Below, piece by piece: positions 9,066 to 17,472 of a stretch of 41,967 nt of DNA. Below the pieces are notes generated by a model that had not been told where the DNA came from, ran no database searches, and saw nothing but the letters and a program-made list of their open reading frames with translations. Made by a program: the position numbers and the translations under genes. The DNA comes from Kordiimonadaceae bacterium (lineage in GTDB: Bacteria; Pseudomonadota; Alphaproteobacteria; Sphingomonadales; Emcibacteraceae). Position 1 is the stretch's first letter; each line of letters starts with the position of its first letter. The DNA lies in contig JABJKT010000088.1 of assembly GCA_018660225.1 (NCBI GenBank), positions 1 through 41,967 on the forward strand. The letters run 5' to 3'.

Positions 9066-9689
9066 TCATAACGGATCCGGGCCCCAATCATCCGGGATAT
9101 GTTCATTTAGCCTGATTATAAGATTGTTTTTATCGGGGAGCTTAGTCGCCATATGAAGTGCCATTGTATTAAAGGGCGCGAGCGGAACATGAAAAAGTAA
9201 ATTATATTTTTCCCGGACAAGCATTTTACCAACATGCCAATTAAGCGCTGCGGCATCCGCTTTTCCGTCCAGCACATCCTGAAGTGACGTGTCATAGTTT
9301 TCACTGGTCAAAAGTTCTATTTCCGGAAATAGCGCTTTAATCTGCCCGACCAGTGGTCCTACTTTTGGTGTGACAGCCATTTTTGGAAGTTCCCCGTCCA
9401 TTAACGGTACTGAATTTGACGCCTTAAACCATGCTGCGCCACTAACGATAATTGGATTACTGAAGGATAAGGTTTTTTCTCGCTCGGGCGTTTTGGCAAG
9501 GGCAGCTAATATGTCAAATTCACCTTGCATTAGACCGCTTGTTAATCCGGTGAGTTCCGCGGGTACCAGTTCATATTTAATTCCGGATTTTTCAAAAATA
9601 CCCACGATCCGCTCAATAACAATGCCGCTTGGTTTGCCGTCTTTCAGATAACTAAACGGTGCAAAATTAGGATTAAAACCAATCTTCAA
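9066..9689 (-). CDS. Periplasmic-binding-protein-like (SBP family 3) domain protein without signal peptide
   Basis: A 207-residue protein matching family-3 solute-binding proteins of polar amino acid ABC importers (GFNPNFAPFSYLKDGKPSG, then GLMQGEFDILAALAKTPER and SFSNPIIVSG). The fold begins at residue 2, with no signal peptide or lipobox, and there is no in-frame upstream room because the reading frame begins at the stop of the preceding gene. Start is a TTG with GGGAG 6 nt upstream, overlapping that stop (TTGA). Total length covers one whole bilobal domain, so this looks intact and cytoplasmic. No ABC permease or ATPase of the matching type is nearby. A ligand sensor, chaperone or enzyme role like cyclohexadienyl dehydratase is possible; no function is assigned. 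Confidence 0.78.
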   Translation of the reverse strand: MKIGFNPNFAPFSYLKDGKPSGIVIERIVGIFEKSGIKYELVPAELTGLTSGLMQGEFDILAALAKTPEREKTLSFSNPIIVSGAAWFKASNSVPLMDGELPKMAVTPKVGPLVGQIKALFPEIELLTSENYDTSLQDVLDGKADAAALNWHVGKMLVREKYNLLFHVPLAPFNTMALHMATKLPDKNNLIIRLNEHIPDDWGPDPL

Positions 9690-10363
9690 GATAGTCTCCC
9701 GATCATTTCATCGGTGGAGATTACATCAGTCCATAATCTTGCCATGGCATTTAGTGCATCATTATGATCATCATCCGACCCAGCGGCATTGGCATCCGTA
9801 ATCACAATGGTTTTAAAATTACGCATCATCGCATCACGGGCGCTGCTTTCACAGCATACATCGGTTAAAGTACCGGTGATAATGACCGTATCAATGTTCG
9901 CTTCTTTCAGGCGCTGTTCCAAGTTACTTGATCCCTGAATAAACGCGCTGAAGCGGTTTTTTTCCACCTGCCAATCATGATTCTCAACCGTTAGCGCAGG
10001 CCACAGCGCATGCCCCTTGCCACCAACCGTGATATTCTCCATCATGGCATCACAGCGATCAGGTGAAAACAGATCTTTAAGCACCGACCAGTTTTCTAAA
10101 ACATCGTCATCAAAGGTGGTAATTACCCATACCACCTGTCCTCCTGCTGCACGCAAGCATGACGCTAACTTATTGATATTGGGAACAATTTCACGGGCTT
10201 CCGGCACTTCAGCTGCCATGCCGGGTTCAAGAAAATATTTCTGCATATCAATAACGATAAGCGCCGTGCGGCGTGCGTCAATATCAGCAAAAGCATATTG
10301 CCGACCTCCCCTTCTCTTGATCGCTGCGTCCATGGTTTTTTGTGATATTTTTATTTTATGCAT
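9686..10363 (-). CDS. Isochorismatase-family cysteine hydrolase (RutB-like)
   Basis: A 225-residue hydrolase with the complete triad: Asp39 in ALIVIDMQKYF, Lys135 in VEKNRFSAF and the nucleophile Cys170 in TGTLTDVCCESSARDAMM. The pattern is closest to the ureidoacrylate/N-carbamoyl amidohydrolase branch (RutB), which splits C-N bonds of ureido or formamide-like groups. It is the first gene of the minus-strand cluster, sharing TTGA with the next one. In a tryptophan/kynurenine context, an amidase could remove a formyl group in place of the missing kynurenine formamidase; this is speculation. No clear Shine-Dalgarno precedes the ATG at 10363; another ATG ten codons in (10333) also lacks one. 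Confidence 0.85.
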   Translation of the reverse strand: MHKIKISQKTMDAAIKRRGGRQYAFADIDARRTALIVIDMQKYFLEPGMAAEVPEAREIVPNINKLASCLRAAGGQVVWVITTFDDDVLENWSVLKDLFSPDRCDAMMENITVGGKGHALWPALTVENHDWQVEKNRFSAFIQGSSNLEQRLKEANIDTVIITGTLTDVCCESSARDAMMRNFKTIVITDANAAGSDDDHNDALNAMARLWTDVISTDEMIGRLS

Positions 10364-10380
10364 TTAGGCACGATATAGCT

Positions 10381-10405
10381 TTAATGTTATCAAGAAAAGC
10401 ATTAA
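10381..10405. promoter_or_regulatory. Inverted repeat in divergent promoter region
   Basis: The 80-bp gap between the divergent hydrolase (minus) and PLP-lyase (plus) genes must hold both promoters. It contains TTAATG and CATTAA separated by 13 bases, a possible operator for one or both units. No sigma-70 boxes could be assigned confidently and no riboswitch fold is apparent. Confidence 0.3.
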
Positions 10406-10443
10406 TAGTTTATATCAGTTAGATAAATAAAAAGGTCAACAAT

Positions 10444-11634
10444 ATGACAAATCAAAAGTGGGATGGCATCAGTAAGAGCACAAAAGCCGTCTGGGCCGGC
10501 GAAGAAGAAACATTTTTCGAAGGTGCCGCGCAGGTTCCAATTATAAACAGCGTATCCTATAATCATGATGATGTAGATGAATGGCTTGAAGTGGCCCTAG
10601 GTAAACGTGAAGGCCATATTTATAGCCGTAACACTAACCCAACCGTTAAAGTATTTGAAGAAAAAATGCGTGTGCTTGAAGACGCAGAAGCCGCGACCAG
10701 CTTTTCCACCGGCATGGCGGCGATCAGCAACATATTATTCACTCTGCTTTCACCGGGCCAGCGCGTTGTATCGGTAAAAGATACTTACGGCGGCACCAGT
10801 ATTGTATTTATGGAACATCTGCCACGTTTTGACATAAATGTTACCATGTGCGAAACCCATGATCAGGATGCCATTGAAGCCGAAACCTTAAATGGCTGCG
10901 ATCTGCTTTATCTGGAAACCCCAACCAATCCGACTATGAAAGTGCTTGATTTAAAAAGGCTTATAGCGGCAGGTAAAAAAGCCGGTGCCATTATTGTAGT
11001 TGATAACACCTTTGCCACACCGATCAATCAAAACCCACTTGCGCTTGGGGCTGATCTGGTTGTGCATAGTGCGACAAAATTCATAGGCGGACATTCTGAT
11101 GCGCTTGGCGGCATTGTTTGTGGTCGTGAAGATTTAGTCAACAAAATATACGGCTTTAGAGAAATTAATGGCGCGACTTTGGACGCCAATTCCGCATATT
11201 TACTGCTGCGCGGACTTAAGACACTCAAGCTTCGCATTGAGTGTCAAAATTCAAATGCCATGGCTCTCGCTCAGTTTCTTGAGACCCACGAAAAAGTTGA
11301 TAAGGTATTCTATCCCGGCCTAAAAAGTGATCCAGCGCACGATATTGCCAAAGCACAAATGAGTGGATTTGGCGGCATGCTGAGCTTCTCTCTTAAAGGC
11401 GGGTTTGATGCCGTGCGTCATTTTCTGCCGCAAATTCGTTTTGCTCACCGTGCGGCCCATCTGGGCGGCGTTGAAACCATTGTCGGCCCACCGCGCACCA
11501 CAAGCCATGTTGAACTTACCGAAATACAGCGCCAAGAACTCGGTATTCCAGAAAGTCTGATCCGCTGTTCTGTCGGCATTGAGGGTATAGAAGATATCAT
11601 CGCCGATTTTGACCAAGCGCTGGCTGATATTTAG
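10444..11634 (+). CDS. Cys/Met metabolism PLP-dependent enzyme (cystathionine gamma-synthase/lyase type)
   Basis: A 396-residue fold-type I PLP enzyme of the trans-sulfuration family. The Schiff-base Lys212 lies in VVHSATKFIGGHSDALGG; the PLP-phosphate motif YSRNTNPTVKVFE, the TGMAAI segment and the VDNTFATP aspartate (Asp187) are all present. The C-terminal SVGIEGIEDIIADFDQAL is typical. Members include cystathionine gamma-synthase, cystathionine lyases, methionine gamma-lyase and O-acylhomoserine sulfhydrylase; sequence inspection does not separate these. AAGG precedes the ATG. It ends 9 bp before the first transporter ATPase and so probably heads the same transcript, which hints that the transported compound could be its substrate or product. 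Confidence 0.9.
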   Translation: MTNQKWDGISKSTKAVWAGEEETFFEGAAQVPIINSVSYNHDDVDEWLEVALGKREGHIYSRNTNPTVKVFEEKMRVLEDAEAATSFSTGMAAISNILFTLLSPGQRVVSVKDTYGGTSIVFMEHLPRFDINVTMCETHDQDAIEAETLNGCDLLYLETPTNPTMKVLDLKRLIAAGKKAGAIIVVDNTFATPINQNPLALGADLVVHSATKFIGGHSDALGGIVCGREDLVNKIYGFREINGATLDANSAYLLLRGLKTLKLRIECQNSNAMALAQFLETHEKVDKVFYPGLKSDPAHDIAKAQMSGFGGMLSFSLKGGFDAVRHFLPQIRFAHRAAHLGGVETIVGPPRTTSHVELTEIQRQELGIPESLIRCSVGIEGIEDIIADFDQALADI

Positions 11635-11643
11635 GGGAAATCT

Positions 11644-12732
11644 GTGTCGCTCATGCTTGAAAATATAACGCTGACAGAGAACGACCAGCCGCATATTTAT
11701 GAGACAAATCTTCGCTTGGAAAAAGCGACCATGAATGTGCTGCTTGGCGCGACACTTTCCGGCAAAACAACCCTTATGAGGCTAATGGCCGGACTTGATA
11801 AACCAAGCTCGGGAAGTATTTTATGGAACGATGAAGATGTCACCGGTGTGCGGGTTCAGGACCGCGATATAGCCTTTGTTTATCAGCAGTTTATCAATTA
11901 TCCGTCGCTTACGGTTTATGAAAATATCGCATCGCCGCTTCGACTTATGAATAAAAACAGTGCTGACATTGATAAGGCCGTCAGACAATGCGCCGACTTA
12001 ATGAAGCTCTCGTCTTTTCTTACACGAAAACCACTTGAACTGTCCGGTGGACAGCAACAAAGATGCGCCCTCGCCCGGGCACTGGTTAAAGGGTCGGGGC
12101 TGGTTTTGCTTGATGAACCACTGGCTAATCTGGATTATAAATTACGCGAAGAACTACGCGCCGAAATTCCGAAAATTTTTGCAGATTCCGGCGCCATTTT
12201 TGTTTATGCCACGACTGAACCGGAAGAAGCGCTACTGCTAGGCGGCAATACGGCGACGCTCCATGAGGGGCGCATTACCCAGTTTGGCAAAACATCCACC
12301 ATATACCGTCAGCCAAAAGATGCTACCACGGCACGGATATTTTCAAATCCACCGATGAATTTTCTTAAACTAAGTAAATCTGGCAACAAAATCACCTTTA
12401 GTGACGGAACAAATGCAAAGGCCAGTGAGGCTTTATCGAAATTAGGCGATGGGGACTATATAGCAGGTTTTAGGCCTAACCATCTTGAGCTTGCACAACA
12501 TAGCGACATGGCCATTAAATTTAACGCAAAACTTGATGTGACTGAAATAACCGGATCTGAAACTTATATGCATATGCGCCATGGTGGTGAACGCTGGGTG
12601 GGGCTGGTCCACGGCGTTCATGATTTAACACTCGGTGAAGAAGTGTCCGTTTTTCTTGACCCGTCGCATATTTATACATTCTCGCAGGATGGCAATATGG
12701 TTCTTCCAGCGTTTTATGCGAAGGGGATATAG
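11644..12732 (+). CDS. glpS: ABC transporter ATPase, GlpS-type
   Basis: A 362-residue MalK/UgpC-like ATPase. Walker A is GATLSGKT (35-42), the variant characteristic of GlpS of the rhizobial glycerol importer; Q-loop Gln81; intact signature LSGGQQQR (133-140); Walker B LVLLDEP; D-loop ANLD. The switch (H-loop) reads VYATTEP, so the usual His is Thr191. A regulatory OB-like domain follows residue ~235. Translation starts at GTG (11644) with AGGGG six bases upstream; an ATG three codons later is too far from it. The gene opens a six-gene transporter operon and pairs with the following ATPase. The substrate is glycerol in the studied homologue but no glycerol enzymes are near here. Confidence 0.9.
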   Translation: MSLMLENITLTENDQPHIYETNLRLEKATMNVLLGATLSGKTTLMRLMAGLDKPSSGSILWNDEDVTGVRVQDRDIAFVYQQFINYPSLTVYENIASPLRLMNKNSADIDKAVRQCADLMKLSSFLTRKPLELSGGQQQRCALARALVKGSGLVLLDEPLANLDYKLREELRAEIPKIFADSGAIFVYATTEPEEALLLGGNTATLHEGRITQFGKTSTIYRQPKDATTARIFSNPPMNFLKLSKSGNKITFSDGTNAKASEALSKLGDGDYIAGFRPNHLELAQHSDMAIKFNAKLDVTEITGSETYMHMRHGGERWVGLVHGVHDLTLGEEVSVFLDPSHIYTFSQDGNMVLPAFYAKGI

Positions 12733-12734
12733 CC

Positions 12735-13793
12735 ATGGCAAAAATCACCCTTTCCAATCTGGCCCATAGTTATACATCCGATAATGAATACGCCCTTAAA
12801 ACCATGAACCATGTCTGGAATGATGGGGAGGCTTACGCGCTGCTTGGTCCTTCGGGCTGCGGCAAAACCACTTTGCTCAATATTATTTCTGGATTGCTCG
12901 CACCGTCGCAGGGGCAGGTTTTATTTGATGATCAGGATGTAACAACCCAAGATACAGCACACCGAAATATCGCCCAGGTTTTTCAGTTTCCGGTGGTTTA
13001 TGACACGATGACGGTACGGGAAAACCTCGCCTTCCCGCTTAAAAACAGAAAAATGAGCGCTAATTATATTGAAAAACGTGTCGCCGATATTGCATCAATG
13101 ATTTCGCTCAATGATATTTTAGATAAAAAAGCCAACGGACTTACTGCTGATATAAAACAAAAAATAAGTCTTGGTCGTGGGCTGGTGCGTGAAGACGTGA
13201 ATGCTATCCTTTTTGATGAACCGCTCACGGTTATTGACCCGCAAATGAAATGGGAACTACGTACTGAACTAAAAGCACTGCATCAGCGTCTCGGCCACAC
13301 GATGATTTATGTAACCCATGATCAGACCGAAGCACTAACCTTTGCTGATAAAGTGGTCGTGATGTCGGACGGTGAAGTGGTGCAGATCGGCACACCGACA
13401 GAACTATTTGAAAAACCGGCTCACACATTTGTCGGTTTTTTCATCGGCTCACCAGGAATGAACGTGCTTGGCGCTGAAATTAGCGGCAACAAAGCCCGAA
13501 TTGGCGGCCATGAACTAGACCTCGGCCATGGCTATCAAAACCTAAGCGGAAAGTTGGAAATTGGTATTCGACCTGAATTTGCGTCACTTTCCAGAAACCC
13601 GGATGATCTGCCGATAACAATTAACCGCATCGAAGATGTGGGCCATTATAAAATAGTTAGAGCCAGCCATCAGGATATGGATATTAATATCATTTCTGAT
13701 GAAGGTGCTGAGATTTTCGAAGATATGAAATTTGTCAGTTTCGATAGCTCAAAAATCAACATCTATGCCGATGACTGGTTGGTGGAACCATGA
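12735..13793 (+). CDS. glpT: ABC transporter ATPase, GlpT-type
   Basis: A 352-residue partner of the preceding ATPase. It has canonical Walker A GPSGCGKT (38-45), Q-loop Gln84, Walker B AILFDEP and an intact switch His195 (VTHDQTEAL), followed by an OB-like C-terminal domain. The signature, however, is degenerate: LTADIKQKISLGRGL replaces LSGGQ. Together with the partner, whose signature is intact but whose switch His is lost, this predicts one working and one defective ATP site per heterodimer. An AAGGGG site precedes the ATG two codons after the previous stop. The 3' end overlaps the first permease gene by four bases (ATGA). Confidence 0.9.
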   Translation: MAKITLSNLAHSYTSDNEYALKTMNHVWNDGEAYALLGPSGCGKTTLLNIISGLLAPSQGQVLFDDQDVTTQDTAHRNIAQVFQFPVVYDTMTVRENLAFPLKNRKMSANYIEKRVADIASMISLNDILDKKANGLTADIKQKISLGRGLVREDVNAILFDEPLTVIDPQMKWELRTELKALHQRLGHTMIYVTHDQTEALTFADKVVVMSDGEVVQIGTPTELFEKPAHTFVGFFIGSPGMNVLGAEISGNKARIGGHELDLGHGYQNLSGKLEIGIRPEFASLSRNPDDLPITINRIEDVGHYKIVRASHQDMDINIISDEGAEIFEDMKFVSFDSSKINIYADDWLVEP

Positions 13794-14665
13794 AGAAAAC
13801 GACCAATCAAAAAGCATGGTTCATGGTGCTACCGGTTTTATTACTGGTGGCCTTTTCGGCGATTATCCCGCTGATGACGGTGGTCAATTATTCGGTGCAG
13901 GATACGTTTGGCAATAACGAATTTTTCTGGGTTGGTCTTGAATGGTTTGAAGAAATTCTCGGCTCCGAGCGTATGCATGATGCACTCGGCCGTCAGGCGA
14001 TATTCACCACCATTATTTTACTTATTGAAGTGCCCCTTGGTATTTTTGTTGCCCTTCATATGCCGAAAAAATCAGGCGTGTGGTCTAGCCTTTGCCTGGT
14101 TCTCTGCGCGCTTCCCCTGCTCATTCCGTGGAATGTTGTCGGCACCATCTGGCAGATCTTTGGCCGCATTGATATTGGCCTGCTTGGATATGCGCTTGAC
14201 CAAATAGGCATTGATTATAACTACACGCAAGACAGTTTCGCCGCATGGATTACCATCATCGTTATGGATGTATGGCACTGGACATCTCTAGTTGTTCTGC
14301 TGAGCTATGCAGGGCTTAAATCAATTCCTGATGCTTTTTACCAAGCGGCAAAAATTGATCAGGCCAGCCGCTGGAGCATTTTTCGCCATATTGAACTGCC
14401 GAAAATGAAAGGCGTGCTGCTGATCGCAATCCTGCTGCGCTTCATGGATAGTTTCATGATTTATACCGAACCTTTTGTTGTCACAGGCGGCGGGCCAGGT
14501 AACGCGACGACATTTCTTTCGATAGATCTGGTAAAAATGGCCATTGGTCAGTTTGATCTTGGACCGGCGGCGGCGTTTTCGCTGATATATTTTCTGGTAA
14601 TTTTACTTGTTTCATGGGTTTTTTACACGGTGATGGTCCATTCGGATAAGGAGAGCGGGTCATGA
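13790..14665 (+). CDS. glpP: ABC transporter permease, GlpP-type (MalF-like)
   Basis: A 291-residue inner-membrane permease with six predicted helices; the first spans about residues 9-30. The cytoplasmic EAA loop that docks on the ATPase is visible as YQAAKIDQASRWSIFRHIE. The Pro-rich segment YTEPFVVTGGGPGNATTFL matches carbohydrate/polyol-type importers. It starts within the stop codon of the ATPase gene and overlaps the next permease by four bases, so the four genes are translationally coupled. It forms the channel with the second permease. Substrate follows that of the system, which is not determined. Confidence 0.9.
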   Translation: MKKTTNQKAWFMVLPVLLLVAFSAIIPLMTVVNYSVQDTFGNNEFFWVGLEWFEEILGSERMHDALGRQAIFTTIILLIEVPLGIFVALHMPKKSGVWSSLCLVLCALPLLIPWNVVGTIWQIFGRIDIGLLGYALDQIGIDYNYTQDSFAAWITIIVMDVWHWTSLVVLLSYAGLKSIPDAFYQAAKIDQASRWSIFRHIELPKMKGVLLIAILLRFMDSFMIYTEPFVVTGGGPGNATTFLSIDLVKMAIGQFDLGPAAAFSLIYFLVILLVSWVFYTVMVHSDKESGS

Positions 14666-15465
14666 AAATAAACAAATCCGCTATAGTGATGATTTTTTAT
14701 ATCCTGTTTCTGATGCTGCCTATTTACTGGCTGATTAATATGAGCCTTAAGACCAATCAGGAAATCCTTTCCACATTTTCACTTTGGCCAAATGATCTTA
14801 CATTTGATAACTACATGGTGATTTTCACCGACCCGAGCTGGTACGGCGGATATTTAAATTCGATCACTTATGTTGTTATGAATACGGTGATATCGGTGTC
14901 CGTTGCCCTGCCCGCAGCCTACGCCTTTAGCCGTTATAATTTTATGGGTGATAAGCATCTTTTTTTCTGGCTGCTGACCAACAGAATGGCCCCGCCTGCC
15001 GTCTTTGCGCTTCCATTCTTTCAGCTTTATTCAAGTGTCGGGCTGTTTGATACCCATATTGCCGTCGCTCTTGCCCATACGCTTTTCAACGTGCCGCTTG
15101 CGGTATGGATCTTAGAGGGTTTTATGCGCGGTGTGCCAAAGGAAATCGATGAAACGGCTTATATTGACGGCTACTCATTCTTCGGTTTTTTTAGAAAAAT
15201 ATTTATGCCGCTTATCGCTTCTGGCATCGGTGTCGCGGCCTTTTTCTGCTTTATGTTCTCGTGGGTGGAACTGCTACTGAGCCGAACATTAACGTCTGTC
15301 GACGCTAAATCAATTGCCGCCACCATGACGCGGACCGTTTCTGCTTCCGGCCTTGACTGGGGCGTACTGGCCGCAGCGGGGGTGCTGACGATCATTCCGG
15401 GTGCACTGGTTATTTATTTCGTACGAAATCACATTGCTAAGGGCTTTGCCCTAGGGAGGGTGTGA
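14662..15465 (+). CDS. glpQ: ABC transporter permease, GlpQ-type (MalG-like)
   Basis: A 267-residue second channel subunit with six hydrophobic helices, beginning with YILFLMLPIYWLINMSLK near the N-terminus, as in MalG-type permeases. The EAA loop reads IDETAYIDGYSFFGFFRKI. An AAGGAG ribosome site lies in the end of the preceding gene and the ATG overlaps its stop (ATGA). The 3' end overlaps the small DUF2160 gene by one base (TGATG). Family, order and spacing match the rhizobial glycerol importer operon. Confidence 0.9.
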   Translation: MKINKSAIVMIFYILFLMLPIYWLINMSLKTNQEILSTFSLWPNDLTFDNYMVIFTDPSWYGGYLNSITYVVMNTVISVSVALPAAYAFSRYNFMGDKHLFFWLLTNRMAPPAVFALPFFQLYSSVGLFDTHIAVALAHTLFNVPLAVWILEGFMRGVPKEIDETAYIDGYSFFGFFRKIFMPLIASGIGVAAFFCFMFSWVELLLSRTLTSVDAKSIAATMTRTVSASGLDWGVLAAAGVLTIIPGALVIYFVRNHIAKGFALGRV

Positions 15466-15746
15466 TGGAAATACTCGCATGGATGGGTTGGACAATGCCA
15501 ACGGCGATATTCTTTATAGTAATTGCCAGCGCCCTTGTTATTATGATCATCTGGAGCATAAAAGCACCGCAGGCACCAAGGGTTGGCATTTTGCGTATTG
15601 AAACCACACCGGGTGACCGGCTCTTTATAAGCTTACTGGGATCGGCCTTTATATGCCTGATCTGGCTTGCAATTTTCGGCGCGCCGCTATGGTGGGCTCT
15701 TGGCGTATGTTTATTATACGGCGCCGCAGTATTTAAATGGGTTTAA
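15465..15746 (+). CDS. Small DUF2160-type membrane protein of the transporter operon
   Basis: A 93-residue, strongly hydrophobic protein with three membrane segments and the internal motif RVGILRIETTPGDRLFISLLGSA (only its first part is quoted as RVGILRIETTPGDR in family alignments). A protein of this size and kind sits between the second permease and the binding protein in GlpSTPQ-type operons, where its role is unknown. I choose ATG at 15465 because GGGAGG lies at better spacing than for the GTG one codon upstream. It may be an accessory subunit of the channel. Four-base-scale overlap with the upstream gene supports joint expression. Confidence 0.82.
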   Translation: MEILAWMGWTMPTAIFFIVIASALVIMIIWSIKAPQAPRVGILRIETTPGDRLFISLLGSAFICLIWLAIFGAPLWWALGVCLLYGAAVFKWV

Positions 15747-15756
15747 GGACTTTATA

Positions 15757-17448
15757 ATGAAACATAACTTTAAAATAGCCGCTCTTATTATGGCAATAAG
15801 CTCGAGTGCATTTGCGGATGACGCAACGACCGATAAATGGATTGAAGAGTTTCAGCCATCAAGCCTTTCCAAAGGTGAGCAAAAGACCGAAATTAACTGG
15901 TTCATTAAAGCGGCTGAGCCTTATAAAGGCATGGAAATTAAAGTTGTTTCAGAAACCATTGCCACCCATGAATATGAAAGCAAAACACTGGCCGCAGCGT
16001 TCACGGAGCTCACCGGCATCAAAGTCACTCACGATTTGATCGGCGAAGGTGATGTTGTTGAAAAGCTACAAACCCAAATGCAGTCAGGCGAAAATATTTA
16101 TGATGCCTATATCAATGACAGCGACCTAATCGGCACCCATTGGCGTTACCAACAAGCCAGAAACCTCACCGATTTTATGAGCGGTGTGGGAAAAGATGTC
16201 ACCAATCCGGGGCTTGACCTTGATGATTTTATCGGCACATCGTTTACTACAGGACCCGACGGTAAGCTTTATCAACTTCCCGACCAGCAATTCGCTAATC
16301 TTTACTGGTTCCGTTATGACTGGTTCACAGATCCAAAAAACATGGCCGATTTTAAAGCAAAATATGGCTATGAGCTCGGCGTTCCGGTCAACTGGTCCGC
16401 ATACGAAGACATCGCAGAATTTTTCACAGGCCGCGACATTGACGGCGTGAGCGTTTATGGTCATATGGATTACGGCAAAAAAGATCCATCCCTCGGCTGG
16501 CGCTTTACAGATGCGTGGATGTCCATGGCAGGTATGGGTGATAAGGGTGAACCAAACGGCCTTCCGGTTGATGAATGGGGAATTCGGGTTAATGAAAATT
16601 CACAGCCCACCGGATCATGCATGGCCCGCGGCGGCGCAACCAACAGCCCAGCAGCGGTTTATGCACTGCAAAAATATGTCGATTGGCTTAAAAAATATGC
16701 TCCGCCCGCCGCAGCTGGCATGGTCTTTTCCGAAGCGGGTCCTGTTCCCGCGCAAGGCAACATCGCCCAGCAAATATTTTGGTACACCACCTTTACCCCC
16801 GACATGGTCAAAGAAAATACAGCCGTCGTCAATGATGATGGCTCGCCCAAATGGCGCATGGCCCCGTCCCCGCACGGCGCATATTGGAGTGAGGGCACTA
16901 AAGTCGGTTATCAAGACGCTGGCGCATGGACATTGATGAAATCAACTCCGGATGAGCGTGCCAAAGCAGCATGGCTTTATGCCCAGTTCGTCACATCAAA
17001 AACTGTCGATGTGAAAAAATCCCATCTTGGCCTGACTTTCATTCGTGAAAGTTCTGTGAGCCACGCATCATTCACTGAACGCGCACCAAAACTTGGCGGG
17101 CTTGTGGAATTTTACCGCTCCCCTGCGCGCATTCAGTGGTCACCAACCGGCACAAACATTCCCGATTATCCAAAACTGGCTCAGCTTTGGTGGCAGAATA
17201 TTGGCGATGCCTCATCAGGTGATAAAACAGCGCAGGAAGCGCTCGACGGATTATGCTTTGCGCAAGAAAGATTGCTTAGACGCCTTGAGCGCGCTGGTGT
17301 TCAGGGCGAGTTCGGCCCTAAACTAAACGACGAACAAGGTGCAGATTACTGGCTCGCCCAGCCCGGCGCCCCAAAAGCAAAAATTGCCAATGAAAAACCG
17401 GTGCCCGTCACCATCGGCTATGACGAGCTAATTAAATCCTGGCAGTAA
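15757..17448 (+). CDS. glpV: ABC transporter substrate-binding protein, GlpV-type
   Basis: A 563-residue periplasmic binding protein of the large extracellular solute-binding family 1. A signal peptide occupies residues 1-20 (cut after SAFA). The segment GMEIKVVSETIATHEYESKT followed by FTELTGIKVTHDLIGEGD is the usual start of the first lobe. The length is that of GlpV of the rhizobial system, about 150 residues more than typical sugar-binding proteins. Start is the ATG at 15757 with AAGGAC seven bases upstream; an upstream in-frame ATG lies inside the preceding gene and would abolish the signal peptide. It delivers the ligand to the two permeases. Confidence 0.9.
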   Translation: MKHNFKIAALIMAISSSAFADDATTDKWIEEFQPSSLSKGEQKTEINWFIKAAEPYKGMEIKVVSETIATHEYESKTLAAAFTELTGIKVTHDLIGEGDVVEKLQTQMQSGENIYDAYINDSDLIGTHWRYQQARNLTDFMSGVGKDVTNPGLDLDDFIGTSFTTGPDGKLYQLPDQQFANLYWFRYDWFTDPKNMADFKAKYGYELGVPVNWSAYEDIAEFFTGRDIDGVSVYGHMDYGKKDPSLGWRFTDAWMSMAGMGDKGEPNGLPVDEWGIRVNENSQPTGSCMARGGATNSPAAVYALQKYVDWLKKYAPPAAAGMVFSEAGPVPAQGNIAQQIFWYTTFTPDMVKENTAVVNDDGSPKWRMAPSPHGAYWSEGTKVGYQDAGAWTLMKSTPDERAKAAWLYAQFVTSKTVDVKKSHLGLTFIRESSVSHASFTERAPKLGGLVEFYRSPARIQWSPTGTNIPDYPKLAQLWWQNIGDASSGDKTAQEALDGLCFAQERLLRRLERAGVQGEFGPKLNDEQGADYWLAQPGAPKAKIANEKPVPVTIGYDELIKSWQ

Positions 17449-17472
17449 ATAATAAAAGAGAAAGAAAATAAA

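Noticed and set aside
10364-10443. SAM-type riboswitch before the Cys/Met PLP enzyme
   Set aside because: The gap is only 80 bp, AT-rich, and shows no conserved aptamer segments that I can recognise.
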